Source of the DNA: Singulisphaera acidiphila DSM 18658
GTDB taxonomy: Bacteria; Planctomycetota; Planctomycetia; Isosphaerales; Isosphaeraceae
DNA: 64,000 bases
NCBI RefSeq assembly: GCF_000242455.2
Contig: NC_019892.1
Location: 8,256,744 to 8,320,743 of the forward strand
Direction of reading: 5' to 3'
Below are positions 17,974 to 26,332 of the stretch, piece after piece. Made by a program: the position numbers and the translations under genes. A model generated the notes under the pieces. It saw only the letters and a program-made list of their open reading frames with translations, had not been told where the DNA came from and ran no database searches. Within the stretch, counting starts at the first letter, position 1, and the number at the start of each line of letters is the position of its first letter.

Positions 17974-19242
17974 TCATGCCCCAGGGCGGATCGCATCCTG
18001 GCCGAAACGAACGCCGAGCGTATCGGTCCGGTCGATCCCGGTCCGTAGCCGGATACGCCAGGTCATCTGGGAGGACAGGCGGTCGGAGACGTCCGGCGCA
18101 CTGACCAGCAAGGCCTCGCAGGACTCGCCAGGCTGAAGCTCTTTGAACGTTTGACCGCGGATCGACCACTCGCTCTCGACCGCCAGAGGATACATCGCGA
18201 TCGGCCCTCCCTTGGCCGTCTCGATGAAACTGTCCGGGCCTCCTTGATCGCGTTCACGAATAAACACTTCATCAAGCGGAACAAAGATCGTGTCGGAAGA
18301 GACGTTCTTGAGCTTGAGCTTGAGCCGAAGCGCCCCGGATCCGCCGTCGCGGCGTGTGGCCCCGCCGAACGCCTGCTCCAGGCCGACCGGTCCCAGCGTA
18401 ATCTCCAGCGGTGTCACCTCCAGCGAACCGATCCGGATCGCCTGACCGAAGGTGGCCAGGTGGTCGGCGGCAATGGGTTGCGGCGGCACCCACTTGCGTG
18501 ACTGGTCCGCTCGTCGGCCGGGATCGAGCCGGTTCTCAGACGCCGGGAAGAGGTCCGCCTCGTCCCCTTCGCGAAGCTTGCGGCCACTGAAAAGGACCCA
18601 GAGCAGGCCAAGCGTCACCGCGCTAGCGTAACTGAACAACAAGAGAGTCGGCCACGACCTCCCACGCTGGGAAGCGTCGTCATCGTCGTCATCATCCTCT
18701 TCAGGATGGGACGCCTTCGGGGGACCTGACTCGACTGGCCCGGTCATCAGAGGGGCCTGGAACTCCGGCTCGGGCTCGACCGACGACTCCGACGGAGTCA
18801 GGCCGGTGAGGGCCGCGAGCGCCGAGAGGGCATCGAACGATCCCGCCGCCCCCGTTTCCTTGGGAATCTCCGCAAGACTTGACTCCTTGAGGTCCTGAGG
18901 AAATTCGAGAGCTTCCGGGTCGAGGTGGCTTGGTGCAGCGGCGTGGGCAGAGGCTTCGGGGGCCGTTGGTCCGATCGGATCGGTCGGATCCGACTCGCCA
19001 GCGGGATGCGGCTCCGCCTCGGTCGAGAATGCCCCCAAAAAGGGGTCAGGCGCGGGCTGAGCGATCGATTCGGTCAGCAGCTTGTTGAGTTCATCGCCAC
19101 TGCTACTCGAGTACGGAGCGAGCGGGACCGAAGGGTCGTTTCCCCCCTCGGTCGCCGGCGGACCTCCAGGCCCAAGGAGCCCGGAGTCGGACGAGTCAGA
19201 CCGGTGCGCGCCGAGCGCGGGATCGTGGGTCTCACTGCTCAT
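17974..19242 (-). CDS. Single-pass membrane protein with acidic N-terminal region
   Basis: A 422-residue protein in three parts. Residues 1-180 are low-complexity, rich in Ser, Pro, Glu, Asp and Ala. A run of seven Asp (183-189) precedes a membrane helix at about 198-219 (LLLFSYASAVTLGLLWVL). The C-terminal 200 residues form a predicted beta domain with IRIGSLEVTPLEITLGPV and a later ELQPGESCEALLV block, resembling DUF4352-like or other Ig-type extracytoplasmic domains. GAGGAG lies 8 nt before ATG 19242. It ends close to the bioD operon but no functional link is evident. I do not recognise a named family. Confidence 0.7.
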   Translation of the reverse strand: MSSETHDPALGAHRSDSSDSGLLGPGGPPATEGGNDPSVPLAPYSSSSGDELNKLLTESIAQPAPDPFLGAFSTEAEPHPAGESDPTDPIGPTAPEASAHAAAPSHLDPEALEFPQDLKESSLAEIPKETGAAGSFDALSALAALTGLTPSESSVEPEPEFQAPLMTGPVESGPPKASHPEEDDDDDDDASQRGRSWPTLLLFSYASAVTLGLLWVLFSGRKLREGDEADLFPASENRLDPGRRADQSRKWVPPQPIAADHLATFGQAIRIGSLEVTPLEITLGPVGLEQAFGGATRRDGGSGALRLKLKLKNVSSDTIFVPLDEVFIRERDQGGPDSFIETAKGGPIAMYPLAVESEWSIRGQTFKELQPGESCEALLVSAPDVSDRLSSQMTWRIRLRTGIDRTDTLGVRFGQDAIRPGA

Positions 19243-19263
19243 CGCTCGATCTCCTCAAACGCC

Positions 19264-20019
19264 TCAACCGGGATTCACCTCGTCCGCGAACAGAGCCCTC
19301 TGTCTTGGCCTCTCGAATCGATCATACCACTCCATGCTTGCGAGTGCGATTGCAAACGATTCTTCATCAGGCTGATAAGGGGGCTCTCCAAGGATACTGA
19401 TCGGACCGACCAGTCGTGCGAGTTCCTCGGCATTGGTCAGTTCCGCCACGCCAGGCTCGCCGGGTTCGGGGCTGTTGAGCACGATCCCAGCCACGCGCAG
19501 GCCGCGACGCTGCGCACACTCCACCGTCATGAGCGTGTGGTTCAAGGTCCCCAGCCCACGGCGAGCCACGATCAGGAGCGGATAGTCGAGCGCCTCGGCG
19601 AGGTCGACTACGGTCATCCGCTCCGCCAACGGAGCGAGCAACCCTCCCACCCCTTCGACCACCATGACGTCGGCCCGCTCGGACCACCATCCGAGCGAAG
19701 CGCGCACTCCTTGGACGACCTGCTCAGGTGCGAGGGGAGTTCCCAGGCGCCGGGCCGCGACGGAGGGGGCCAACGGCTCCTCGTAAATGAGCGGCACCAC
19801 GCGTTCGAGCGGAATCGAGCCGCCGACGGCGCGAATCAAGGCTTCGCCGTCCTCGCACTCCCAGGACTCTCCCCGGCGAATCGCACCGGTCGCCACGGGC
19901 TTGAGCACTCCAACGCGGCGGCCTTGCCCGGTCAAGATCCGCGCAATTGCGGCGGCCACACGCGTCTTCCCCACGCCGGTGTCGGTGCCGACGACGAAGA
20001 GCCCGGGGTGAACCGTCAT
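19264..20019 (-). CDS. bioD: Dethiobiotin synthetase
   Basis: A 251-residue ATP-dependent dethiobiotin synthase, which closes the ureido ring of biotin using CO2 and 7,8-diaminononanoate. The P-loop GTDTGVGKT is at residues 11-19, and VVEGVGGLLAPL at about 115 is the conserved second motif. The open frame continues upstream, but ATG 20019 overlaps the bioA stop by 4 bp (ATGA) and aligns with the family start. It is the second gene of a bioA-bioD operon; bioB and bioF are not in the window. Confidence 0.93.
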   Translation of the reverse strand: MTVHPGLFVVGTDTGVGKTRVAAAIARILTGQGRRVGVLKPVATGAIRRGESWECEDGEALIRAVGGSIPLERVVPLIYEEPLAPSVAARRLGTPLAPEQVVQGVRASLGWWSERADVMVVEGVGGLLAPLAERMTVVDLAEALDYPLLIVARRGLGTLNHTLMTVECAQRRGLRVAGIVLNSPEPGEPGVAELTNAEELARLVGPISILGEPPYQPDEESFAIALASMEWYDRFERPRQRALFADEVNPG

Positions 20020-21380
20020 GCCAATCCCTCCGTGATCTCGGAGAGACACTGAAACAGAATGTCGAGCATCTCGTCGAGTTGCTCCAAGGTGATCGACAGG
20101 GGAGGCATGATCACAAGAACATCGCCGAGCGGTCGGACGAGCAGGCCGAAGTCGCGTGCTCTCATACAGATCCGAGCGCCGACCTGATCGGCCCATGGGA
20201 ATGGGGCTTTCGACGCCTTGTCGGCGACCAGTTCAATGGCCCCGATCAATCCCCGCTGGCGGACGTCGCCCACGTGGGGTTGCTCCCGAACCGCAGCCAG
20301 GCGCTCTGCCAGGCGGGCGATTTTCGGCACCATCTGATCGAGGGTCTGCTCTTCGTCGAAAACGCGCAAGCTGGCCAGAGCGACGGCCGCGCCGAGGGGA
20401 TTTCCACCATAGGTATGGCCATGATAGAATGTCTTCCCCTCGGTGTACGTCCCCCGGAAGGCCGAATAGATCTCCTCGGTCGTGAGCGTCGCCGCCAGGG
20501 GAAGGTAGCCGCCGGTTAGCCCCTTCGCCAGGCAAAGGATATCGGGGTGGACATCCTCTTGTTCGCAGGCGAAAAGTGTTCCGGTTCGGCCGAATCCGAC
20601 CGCCACTTCGTCGGCGATCAAGAGCGTGTCGTGGGCCCGGCTCAGTTCGCGGAGCCCGCGCAAGTATCCGTCGGGGTGGACGATCATCCCCGCAGCCCCC
20701 TGCACCAGCGGCTCCACCACGATCGCGGCGACCTCACCGGGATGCTCGGTCAAGACACGATCGACCGCGTTCAGGCAGGCGAGTGCGCACGTCGGTTGTT
20801 GCAACTCGAGCGGGCAACGATAGCAATGCGGACTCGGCACCCGTAGGCTGGGGAAGAGCAAAGGGCCGAACATCGCGTGGAACCGATCGACCCCGCCCAC
20901 GCTCACGTCGCCGAGCGTGTCGCCGTGATAGGCTCCTCCGAGCGCGACGAAGCGGGTTCGCTTCGGCTCGGGGTCGGTCTTTTGGCGCCAGTATTGAAAC
21001 GCCATCTTCAAGGCGACTTCCACGGCCGTCGCCCCGTCGTCGGAGAAAAAGACCCGAGTCAAGCCTTCGGGCGCAAGCTCGACCAGCCGACGCGACAGTT
21101 CAATGGCGGTGGGGTGGCTGACGCCCAGGAGCGTCGTGTGGGCGACCTTATCGAGTTGGTCGCGGATCGCCGCGTCGAGGGTCGGGTGCCGGTGGCCGTG
21201 GACGTTGCACCAGAGTGAGCTGACGCCGTCGAGATAGCGCCGGCCCTGAACGTCGAACAGGTAGACCCCCTCCGCGCGGTCGATGACCAGCGGTTCCGCC
21301 GCCTCCCAATCGGTCAGTGCGGTGAATGGGTGCCAGAGATGGTCACGATCCCAGAGTCGAAGTGTTTCAGGAGTCATCAT
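20016..21380 (-). CDS. bioA: Adenosylmethionine-8-amino-7-oxononanoate aminotransferase
   Basis: A 454-residue class-III PLP aminotransferase that makes 7,8-diaminopelargonate for biotin synthesis, with S-adenosylmethionine as the amino donor. Family marks are DHLWHPFTALTDW near the start, FFSDDGATAVEVALKMAFQY, GGAYHGDTLGDVSVGG, the cofactor Asp in LIADEVAVGFGRTG and the PLP lysine in LAKGLTGGYLPLAAT. It heads the bioAD operon, coupled to bioD by ATGA. The SAM-hydrolysing enzyme encoded just upstream on the same strand also uses SAM. Confidence 0.95.
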   Translation of the reverse strand: MMTPETLRLWDRDHLWHPFTALTDWEAAEPLVIDRAEGVYLFDVQGRRYLDGVSSLWCNVHGHRHPTLDAAIRDQLDKVAHTTLLGVSHPTAIELSRRLVELAPEGLTRVFFSDDGATAVEVALKMAFQYWRQKTDPEPKRTRFVALGGAYHGDTLGDVSVGGVDRFHAMFGPLLFPSLRVPSPHCYRCPLELQQPTCALACLNAVDRVLTEHPGEVAAIVVEPLVQGAAGMIVHPDGYLRGLRELSRAHDTLLIADEVAVGFGRTGTLFACEQEDVHPDILCLAKGLTGGYLPLAATLTTEEIYSAFRGTYTEGKTFYHGHTYGGNPLGAAVALASLRVFDEEQTLDQMVPKIARLAERLAAVREQPHVGDVRQRGLIGAIELVADKASKAPFPWADQVGARICMRARDFGLLVRPLGDVLVIMPPLSITLEQLDEMLDILFQCLSEITEGLA

Positions 21381-21432
21381 TTAACGGATCTACAGGTTGA
21401 TTGGCCACGGTGAAACGTCTCACCGGGCAGGG

Positions 21433-22233
21433 CTACTTGCTTGCTTGTTTCTTTGAGATCCAGACGGTGGTGCCAGGTCCGGCGGTCAGGTGCCGCCCGG
21501 CATCGCCGTTGACGATCGAGATCTCGAGCCAGCCCGTACTGCCGGGCAGGGCGACCAAGGTGCCGGCGCTCTCGTCGGCATAAGTGCGACCGATCCCTTC
21601 GATCCGGGCTCCGGCCACCTCGATCGTCCAATCTTCAGGCGGGAGGTCGCCAAGCCGCTTCGCCTCAATGTTCGTGATCAGGTTGCCGAACGAATCGCGC
21701 AGGATCACTTCACCGACGAAACCGGTCGCGTTCTCGACCGCCTGGAAGTTGCGGAGGGTGACGAATTTCGTGCGTACGGGGCCAAGCTCGGAGGGCTCAC
21801 CGCCGAGGAGGAGGTGCGCGGCCGCCGGCGCCAGGATGTCGCGGCCATGAAACGTCGCCGAGACCGGAACCCGTCGAAAGGCCGGATTGGTGATTTCCCA
21901 GATCCCGGTCGGCGGTCGATCGCGAGCCACCGCGCTCAACAAGCCGTTATCGGGCAGCACGAACCAGTGGTCGGCCACCGAGGCGACGATCAGGCGCCGG
22001 TCGGTTCCAACCCCGGGGTCGACCACGGCCAGGTGGACCGTCCCCTTGGGAAAGACATCGATGAGCCCCGACAGGATGAACGCCCCCTCAAGGATGTTCT
22101 GAGGCGAAATGGCGTGGGTCACATCGACCAACTGCGTGTGGTAGGCCAGCCCAAGGACCACTCCCTTGACGGCCGCCACGTACAGTCCTTCACTTCCGAA
22201 ATCCGTCGTCAGCGTCAGGATTGCCGGTCGCAT
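21433..22233 (-). CDS. SAM hydroxide adenosyltransferase (DUF62)
   Basis: A 266-residue DUF62 enzyme, related to fluorinase/chlorinase, that cleaves S-adenosylmethionine with water into adenosine and methionine. It starts ILTLTTDFGSEGLYV, with the expected Asp near the N-terminus. VVDPGVGTDRR and FHGRDILAPAAAHL carry the Arg and His expected of the water-activating Asp/Arg/His triad. The C-terminal domain has FGNLITNI. It sits 52 bp ahead of bioA on the same strand; the shared substrate SAM makes the neighbourhood suggestive but not proof of a joint role. Confidence 0.9.
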   Translation of the reverse strand: MRPAILTLTTDFGSEGLYVAAVKGVVLGLAYHTQLVDVTHAISPQNILEGAFILSGLIDVFPKGTVHLAVVDPGVGTDRRLIVASVADHWFVLPDNGLLSAVARDRPPTGIWEITNPAFRRVPVSATFHGRDILAPAAAHLLLGGEPSELGPVRTKFVTLRNFQAVENATGFVGEVILRDSFGNLITNIEAKRLGDLPPEDWTIEVAGARIEGIGRTYADESAGTLVALPGSTGWLEISIVNGDAGRHLTAGPGTTVWISKKQASK

Positions 22234-22305
22234 CGCAGTTCCGCCTGTCCGGGTTCACTCAGCTTTACGCCCGACCTCTTCAATCGCTTTGCGCAACCTG
22301 GAGGA

Positions 22306-22662
22306 CTACGCCTTGGGGGGCGATTGCGTCTCGTAGTGGGCGGTGATCCGCGACGAGATCCCCCCTCGCGGAGTAAAATTGCCGACCACACGCATCCGGC
22401 GCGGCTGGCAGGCACCGACCAGGTCATCCAGCATCGTGTTGATCGAATGCTCGTAGAAGATTCCACGGTCGCGGAAGCTGAAAAGATAGAGCTTCAAGCT
22501 CTTCAGTTCAATACATGTTGCGCCAGGGACGTAGGAGATGACGATTGTGCCAAAGTCGGGTTGGCCCGTTTTGGGACAGACTGCCGTGAATTCAGGGCAG
22601 GTAATCTCGATCTCGTATTCGCGATCGGGAAATTGGTTAGGGAACGTCTCCAACGTCGCCAT
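22306..22662 (-). CDS. queF: NADPH-dependent preQ0 reductase
   Basis: A 118-residue type-I QueF, which reduces the nitrile of 7-cyano-7-deazaguanine to preQ1 for tRNA queuosine. The nucleophile region [11 protein letters not shown] has Cys29 and Asp36. [11 protein letters not shown] gives Glu71, spaced 42 from the Cys exactly as in the Bacillus enzyme (Cys55/Glu97). ATG 22662 has GAGGAG upstream; the longer frame to 22842 is not needed. It is 72 bp ahead of the SAM hydrolase gene on the same strand. Other queuosine genes are not visible. Confidence 0.94.
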   Translation of the reverse strand: MATLETFPNQFPDREYEIEITCPEFTAVCPKTGQPDFGTIVISYVPGATCIELKSLKLYLFSFRDRGIFYEHSINTMLDDLVGACQPRRMRVVGNFTPRGGISSRITAHYETQSPPKA

Positions 22663-23090
22663 CAGTCGACTCCTCGCTGAGCCGGTCCAAGTCGGCGGAG
22701 AACAGAACCCCGCGTCTTCCCGGCTCGCCAAAGGTCCGATTGTAACCGAAAACGTGACGAGGCGGCATGAGCTGGAGACGGCCCGTTTCCAAAACGAGGG
22801 GTCAATCCTCCCCCACACTGGCAAGGCACTTTCGACACTCACTGCTCCTGAGTGATGGGGATGGGGGGGAAAAAACCGGCGGACCGTGTCAATCCCGATC
22901 AGGTGCTCTCTTGATTCCGCGCCGTATTGTGGTAAGTGTATGAGATGCCTCGGATCCTGCCTCGGTCGGCTGACCGGTTGTGATCTGGTCTAACCCCGAG
23001 TGGCCCGCCTGCGGGACCGGCCTTTTGAAGAAATAGACCCACCTCGGCCTGGTGGAGTGCGGTTCCGATCCTGGATCAGGAGTCTGCCCG

Positions 23091-23450
23091 ATGTCGCAAG
23101 CCTCTCGTCGTCACCTTCGCCTGGAAAACATCGACGGGGTCACGGTGGTCAGTTTCGTCGACACCAAGATCGTGACCGAAGAGAACATTCAGGAAGTGGG
23201 TGACCAGCTTTACAGCCTGGTCGAAGACGAGGGACACAAGCAGCTCTTGCTCAACTTCGGCAACGTGCAGTATCTCTCGAGTGCTGCGTTGGGCAAGCTG
23301 ATCAACCTCAAGAAGAAGGTAGGGGCAGTCAAGGGCAAACTCAAGCTCTGCTGCATTCACCCCGATCTTCTCGAAGTCTTCCGAATCACCCGTCTCGACC
23401 AGGTTTTTGAGATCTACTCCGAAGAGCAGTCGGCTCTCGACAAGTATTGA
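23091..23450 (+). CDS. STAS domain anti-sigma factor antagonist
   Basis: A 119-residue stand-alone STAS domain of the SpoIIAA/RsbV type. In these proteins an anti-sigma kinase phosphorylates a Ser in a DSTG-like loop. Here the loop reads YLSSAALGKL, and Ser64 aligns with the phosphoserine; the usual preceding Asp is replaced by Ser63. ATG 23091 is preceded by AGGAG. No partner anti-sigma kinase or phosphatase is in the window, so the target is unknown. A perfect hairpin closes the transcript at 23521. Confidence 0.85.
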   Translation: MSQASRRHLRLENIDGVTVVSFVDTKIVTEENIQEVGDQLYSLVEDEGHKQLLLNFGNVQYLSSAALGKLINLKKKVGAVKGKLKLCCIHPDLLEVFRITRLDQVFEIYSEEQSALDKY

Positions 23451-23520
23451 AACAAACCTGACGACGCGACCGGCCAATCAGCCAGTCCTTCTTCTGGATG
23501 ATTCGTGGCGTGCCTTGAAG

Positions 23521-23580
23521 AGCGGCCGGGTCGGCCGCCGTCGTGGGCCTATTGGTCCAGCGACGGCCGACCCGGCCGCT
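23521..23580. terminator. 17-bp perfect GC hairpin between STAS gene and mutS
   Basis: AGCGGCCGGGTCGGCCG (23521-23537) pairs perfectly with 23564-23580, and further inner pairs (for example 41-43 with 61-63) extend the stem. There is no T-run after it. It lies 70 bp past the STAS stop and about 70 bp before mutS, so it either separates the two transcripts or sits in the mutS leader. Confidence 0.6.
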
Positions 23581-23648
23581 CGTGTTCCTCACGTGTGGAT
23601 TCGAGAATCCTGTCCTCTCCTCTCTATGAGTCTCGACGGCCTCTCGTC

Positions 23649-26246
23649 ATGAGCGATCCGCCTCTCACGCCGATGATGCAGCAGTATCGCGAGCTCAAGG
23701 CCCGCGATCCTGATGCGCTCTTGCTCTTCCGCATGGGCGACTTCTACGAGATGTTCGGCGAAGATGCCGAGCGGGCCGCCCCCCTGCTCGGCCTCGCCCT
23801 GACCGCGCGCGACAAGGGACCCAACGCCGTCCCGATGGCGGGCTTCCCCCACCCCGCGCTGGAGTCTTACCTGGCCAAGCTCGTCCAGGCCGGCCAACGC
23901 GCCGCGGTCTGCGAGCAGGTCGAGGATCCGAAGCAGGCCAAGGGCCTCGTCAAGCGCGAGGTCGTCCGGGTGGTGACGCCAGGGACCTTGACCGACGAGG
24001 CTCTGCTCGACCCGAAGAGCGCCAACTACCTGGCGGCCGTCGTCGAGTCCTCGGGCAAGCTCGGCCTGGCCTGGGTGGAACTGTCGACCGGCCGGTTCTC
24101 GCTGACTGGTGTCTCGCGCACCGAGCTAACGGACGAGATGGCCCGGCTCAACCCGGCCGAGACCCTGGTCTCGGAGATCAGCCTCGACTCTCCATGGGTC
24201 CGCACCTTGCGCACCCACCTCGGGCCGACGATCACGTCGCGTCCCTCGTGGGACTTCGTCTCGGAGCAAGCGCGGAACACCCTGAACGAGCACTTCGGGA
24301 TCACGACCTTGGCCGGGTTCGGCATCGACGACCAGGCCCCCGAGGTCGCGGCCGCCGGTGCCTTGGTGGCCTATCTCCGCGACACCCAGAAGTCCTCGCT
24401 CGGCCACCTCACGCGGCTGACCCCCTATCGTCGGGCTGATGTCCTGGCACTCGATGAAATGACGCGCCGGAGCCTCGAGCTGACCCGAACCCTGCGCGAC
24501 GGCAAGCGGGACGGCTCGCTCCTCCAGGTCATCGACCGGAGCTGCACGCCCATGGGGGCCCGCCTCTTGGCCGACTGGCTGACCTCTCCTTTGACCCACC
24601 TGGAACCGATCGCCGAGCGCCACGAAGCGGTCGGCGAGTTGCTCGGCGACTCGTTGTTGCGCAGCGATCTCCGCTCGTCCCTGGGCCAGGCGTACGACCT
24701 CGAGCGGCTGGCGGCGCGGGTCGGAACCGGCCGTGCCACCCCGCGCGACCTGGCCGCCCTGGCCCGGACACTCGCCCTCCTCCCCAAGATCCGGGCGCGG
24801 TTGACCGCCCGCTCCTCGAAGCGGCTCAACCAGCTCGAAGCCGCGTTGGAGCTCTGCCCCGAAGTCCGGTCCGCGATCGAAGCCGCTTTGGTGGACGACC
24901 CTCCCCTGACGATCAAGGAGGGGGGCCTGATCCGCGAGGGGTATCACCCCGACCTTGACGAACTCCGTGAAATTGCTCGAGGGGGCAAGTCGTGGATCGC
25001 CAAGTTCCAGTCGGAGCAGGTTCGCCGAACGGGCATCGCGAACCTCAAGGTTGGTTTCAACAAGGTCTTCGGCTACTACATCGAAATTAGCCACGCGCAA
25101 GGCTCGAAGGTCCCCCCCGACTTCATCCGCAAGCAGACGGTCAAGAACGCCGAGCGGTACATCACCCCCGAGCTCAAGGAGTACGAGGACAAGGTCCTCC
25201 GCGCCGAGGATCGGGCGAACGAGCTCGAATATGAACTCTTTACGACTCTTCGCGACCGGGTTGCGGCCGAAGCGCCCCGTTTAATTCAGGCGGGAGCCGT
25301 CCTGGCCCAGGTCGACGTGCTCTCCGCGCTCGCCGAGCTGGCCGCGCGGCACGGCTACTGCCGCCCCGAGATGGTGGCCGAGCCGGCCCTTGAAATCGAG
25401 GTCGGGCGGCATCCGGTGCTCGACGTGCTGATGCCCCCGGGCGACTTCGTCCCCAACGACACCCGGCTCAGCCCCAACGACGGCACGATCGTCGTGATCA
25501 CAGGGCCGAACATGGCGGGGAAGAGCACTTTCATCCGCCAGGTGGCCCTGCTCACGATCCTGGCCCAGATCGGCAGTTTCGTCCCGGCCCGACGCGCCCG
25601 GATCGGAGTCGTCGACCGCCTCTTCGCCCGTGTCGGCGCCACCGACGAGCTCAGCAGGGGCCAGAGCACGTTCATGGTCGAGATGACCGAGACCGCCAAC
25701 ATCCTCAACAATGCCACGGCGCACAGCCTGGTCATCCTCGACGAGATCGGTCGAGGGACCAGCACCTTCGACGGCATCTCCCTGGCCTGGGCGATTACCG
25801 AGCACCTGCACGACGTGGTCGGCTGCCGGACCCTGTTCGCAACCCACTACCACGAGCTCGTCGAGCTCGAAAAGACCAAGCCAAGGCTCCGCAACGCGAA
25901 CGTCGCGGTTCGCGAAAGCGAAGGGGAAATCGTCTTCCTCCACCGGATCGTGCCCGGCGGCGCTGACCAGAGCTACGGAATCCACGTCGCCCGATTGGCC
26001 GGCGTCCCTGCCCCGGTGCTCGAACGGTCCCGCGAAATCCTCGCCTTCCTCGAAAAGCAGCACGGCCCCGACCCCGGACCGCCAGCCGGCCCGATCCGCA
26101 AGGTCAGGTCAGGCCGGGCCCTGACCGGCAGCCTCTTCGCCGCCTTGCCCGACCCGCTGCTCGACGAACTCCGCAAAATCGACCCGGCCACCCTGGCTCC
26201 GGACCAGGCTGTCGAACTCGTCAAGCGGCTCCGCGAGCTGGCCTGA
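23649..26246 (+). CDS. mutS: DNA mismatch repair protein MutS
   Basis: An 865-residue MutS, the mismatch-recognition ATPase that starts methyl-independent or MutL-dependent repair. The mismatch-probing Phe and Glu lie in MGDFYEMF (Phe32, Glu34). The ATPase has the Walker A GPNMAGKSTF, the signature region of a MutS ATPase (STFMVEMTETANILNNAT) and Walker B VILDEIGRGTSTFDG, with the following FATHYHEL. The C-terminal ~60 residues form the tetramer/dimer helix region. ATG 23649 is chosen because the motif positions then match E. coli MutS. The frame extends upstream across the hairpin region and that part is not needed. No mutL lies nearby. Confidence 0.95.
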   Translation: MSDPPLTPMMQQYRELKARDPDALLLFRMGDFYEMFGEDAERAAPLLGLALTARDKGPNAVPMAGFPHPALESYLAKLVQAGQRAAVCEQVEDPKQAKGLVKREVVRVVTPGTLTDEALLDPKSANYLAAVVESSGKLGLAWVELSTGRFSLTGVSRTELTDEMARLNPAETLVSEISLDSPWVRTLRTHLGPTITSRPSWDFVSEQARNTLNEHFGITTLAGFGIDDQAPEVAAAGALVAYLRDTQKSSLGHLTRLTPYRRADVLALDEMTRRSLELTRTLRDGKRDGSLLQVIDRSCTPMGARLLADWLTSPLTHLEPIAERHEAVGELLGDSLLRSDLRSSLGQAYDLERLAARVGTGRATPRDLAALARTLALLPKIRARLTARSSKRLNQLEAALELCPEVRSAIEAALVDDPPLTIKEGGLIREGYHPDLDELREIARGGKSWIAKFQSEQVRRTGIANLKVGFNKVFGYYIEISHAQGSKVPPDFIRKQTVKNAERYITPELKEYEDKVLRAEDRANELEYELFTTLRDRVAAEAPRLIQAGAVLAQVDVLSALAELAARHGYCRPEMVAEPALEIEVGRHPVLDVLMPPGDFVPNDTRLSPNDGTIVVITGPNMAGKSTFIRQVALLTILAQIGSFVPARRARIGVVDRLFARVGATDELSRGQSTFMVEMTETANILNNATAHSLVILDEIGRGTSTFDGISLAWAITEHLHDVVGCRTLFATHYHELVELEKTKPRLRNANVAVRESEGEIVFLHRIVPGGADQSYGIHVARLAGVPAPVLERSREILAFLEKQHGPDPGPPAGPIRKVRSGRALTGSLFAALPDPLLDELRKIDPATLAPDQAVELVKRLRELA

Positions 26247-26255
26247 ACGCGGAGT

Positions 26256-26295
26256 CGTCTCGACCTTTTGGCGGCTCACGCCAAAGGTCGAGACG
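26256..26295. terminator. Bidirectional hairpin after mutS
   Basis: CGTCTCGACCTTTTGGCG (26256-26273) pairs with CGCCAAAGGTCGAGACG (26279-26295) with one bulged T and a 5-nt loop. It lies between the converging ends of mutS and the sulfotransferase gene. There is no long U-tract on either side. Confidence 0.65.
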
Positions 26296-26332
26296 CTCGC
26301 GAAGCGATGGAGCCCGTCGGCTCAGTTGCTGC

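Noticed and set aside
21490-22680. 396-codon plus-strand frame over DUF62 and queF
   Set aside because: Both minus-strand genes show the catalytic residues of their families; the plus frame is a shadow.
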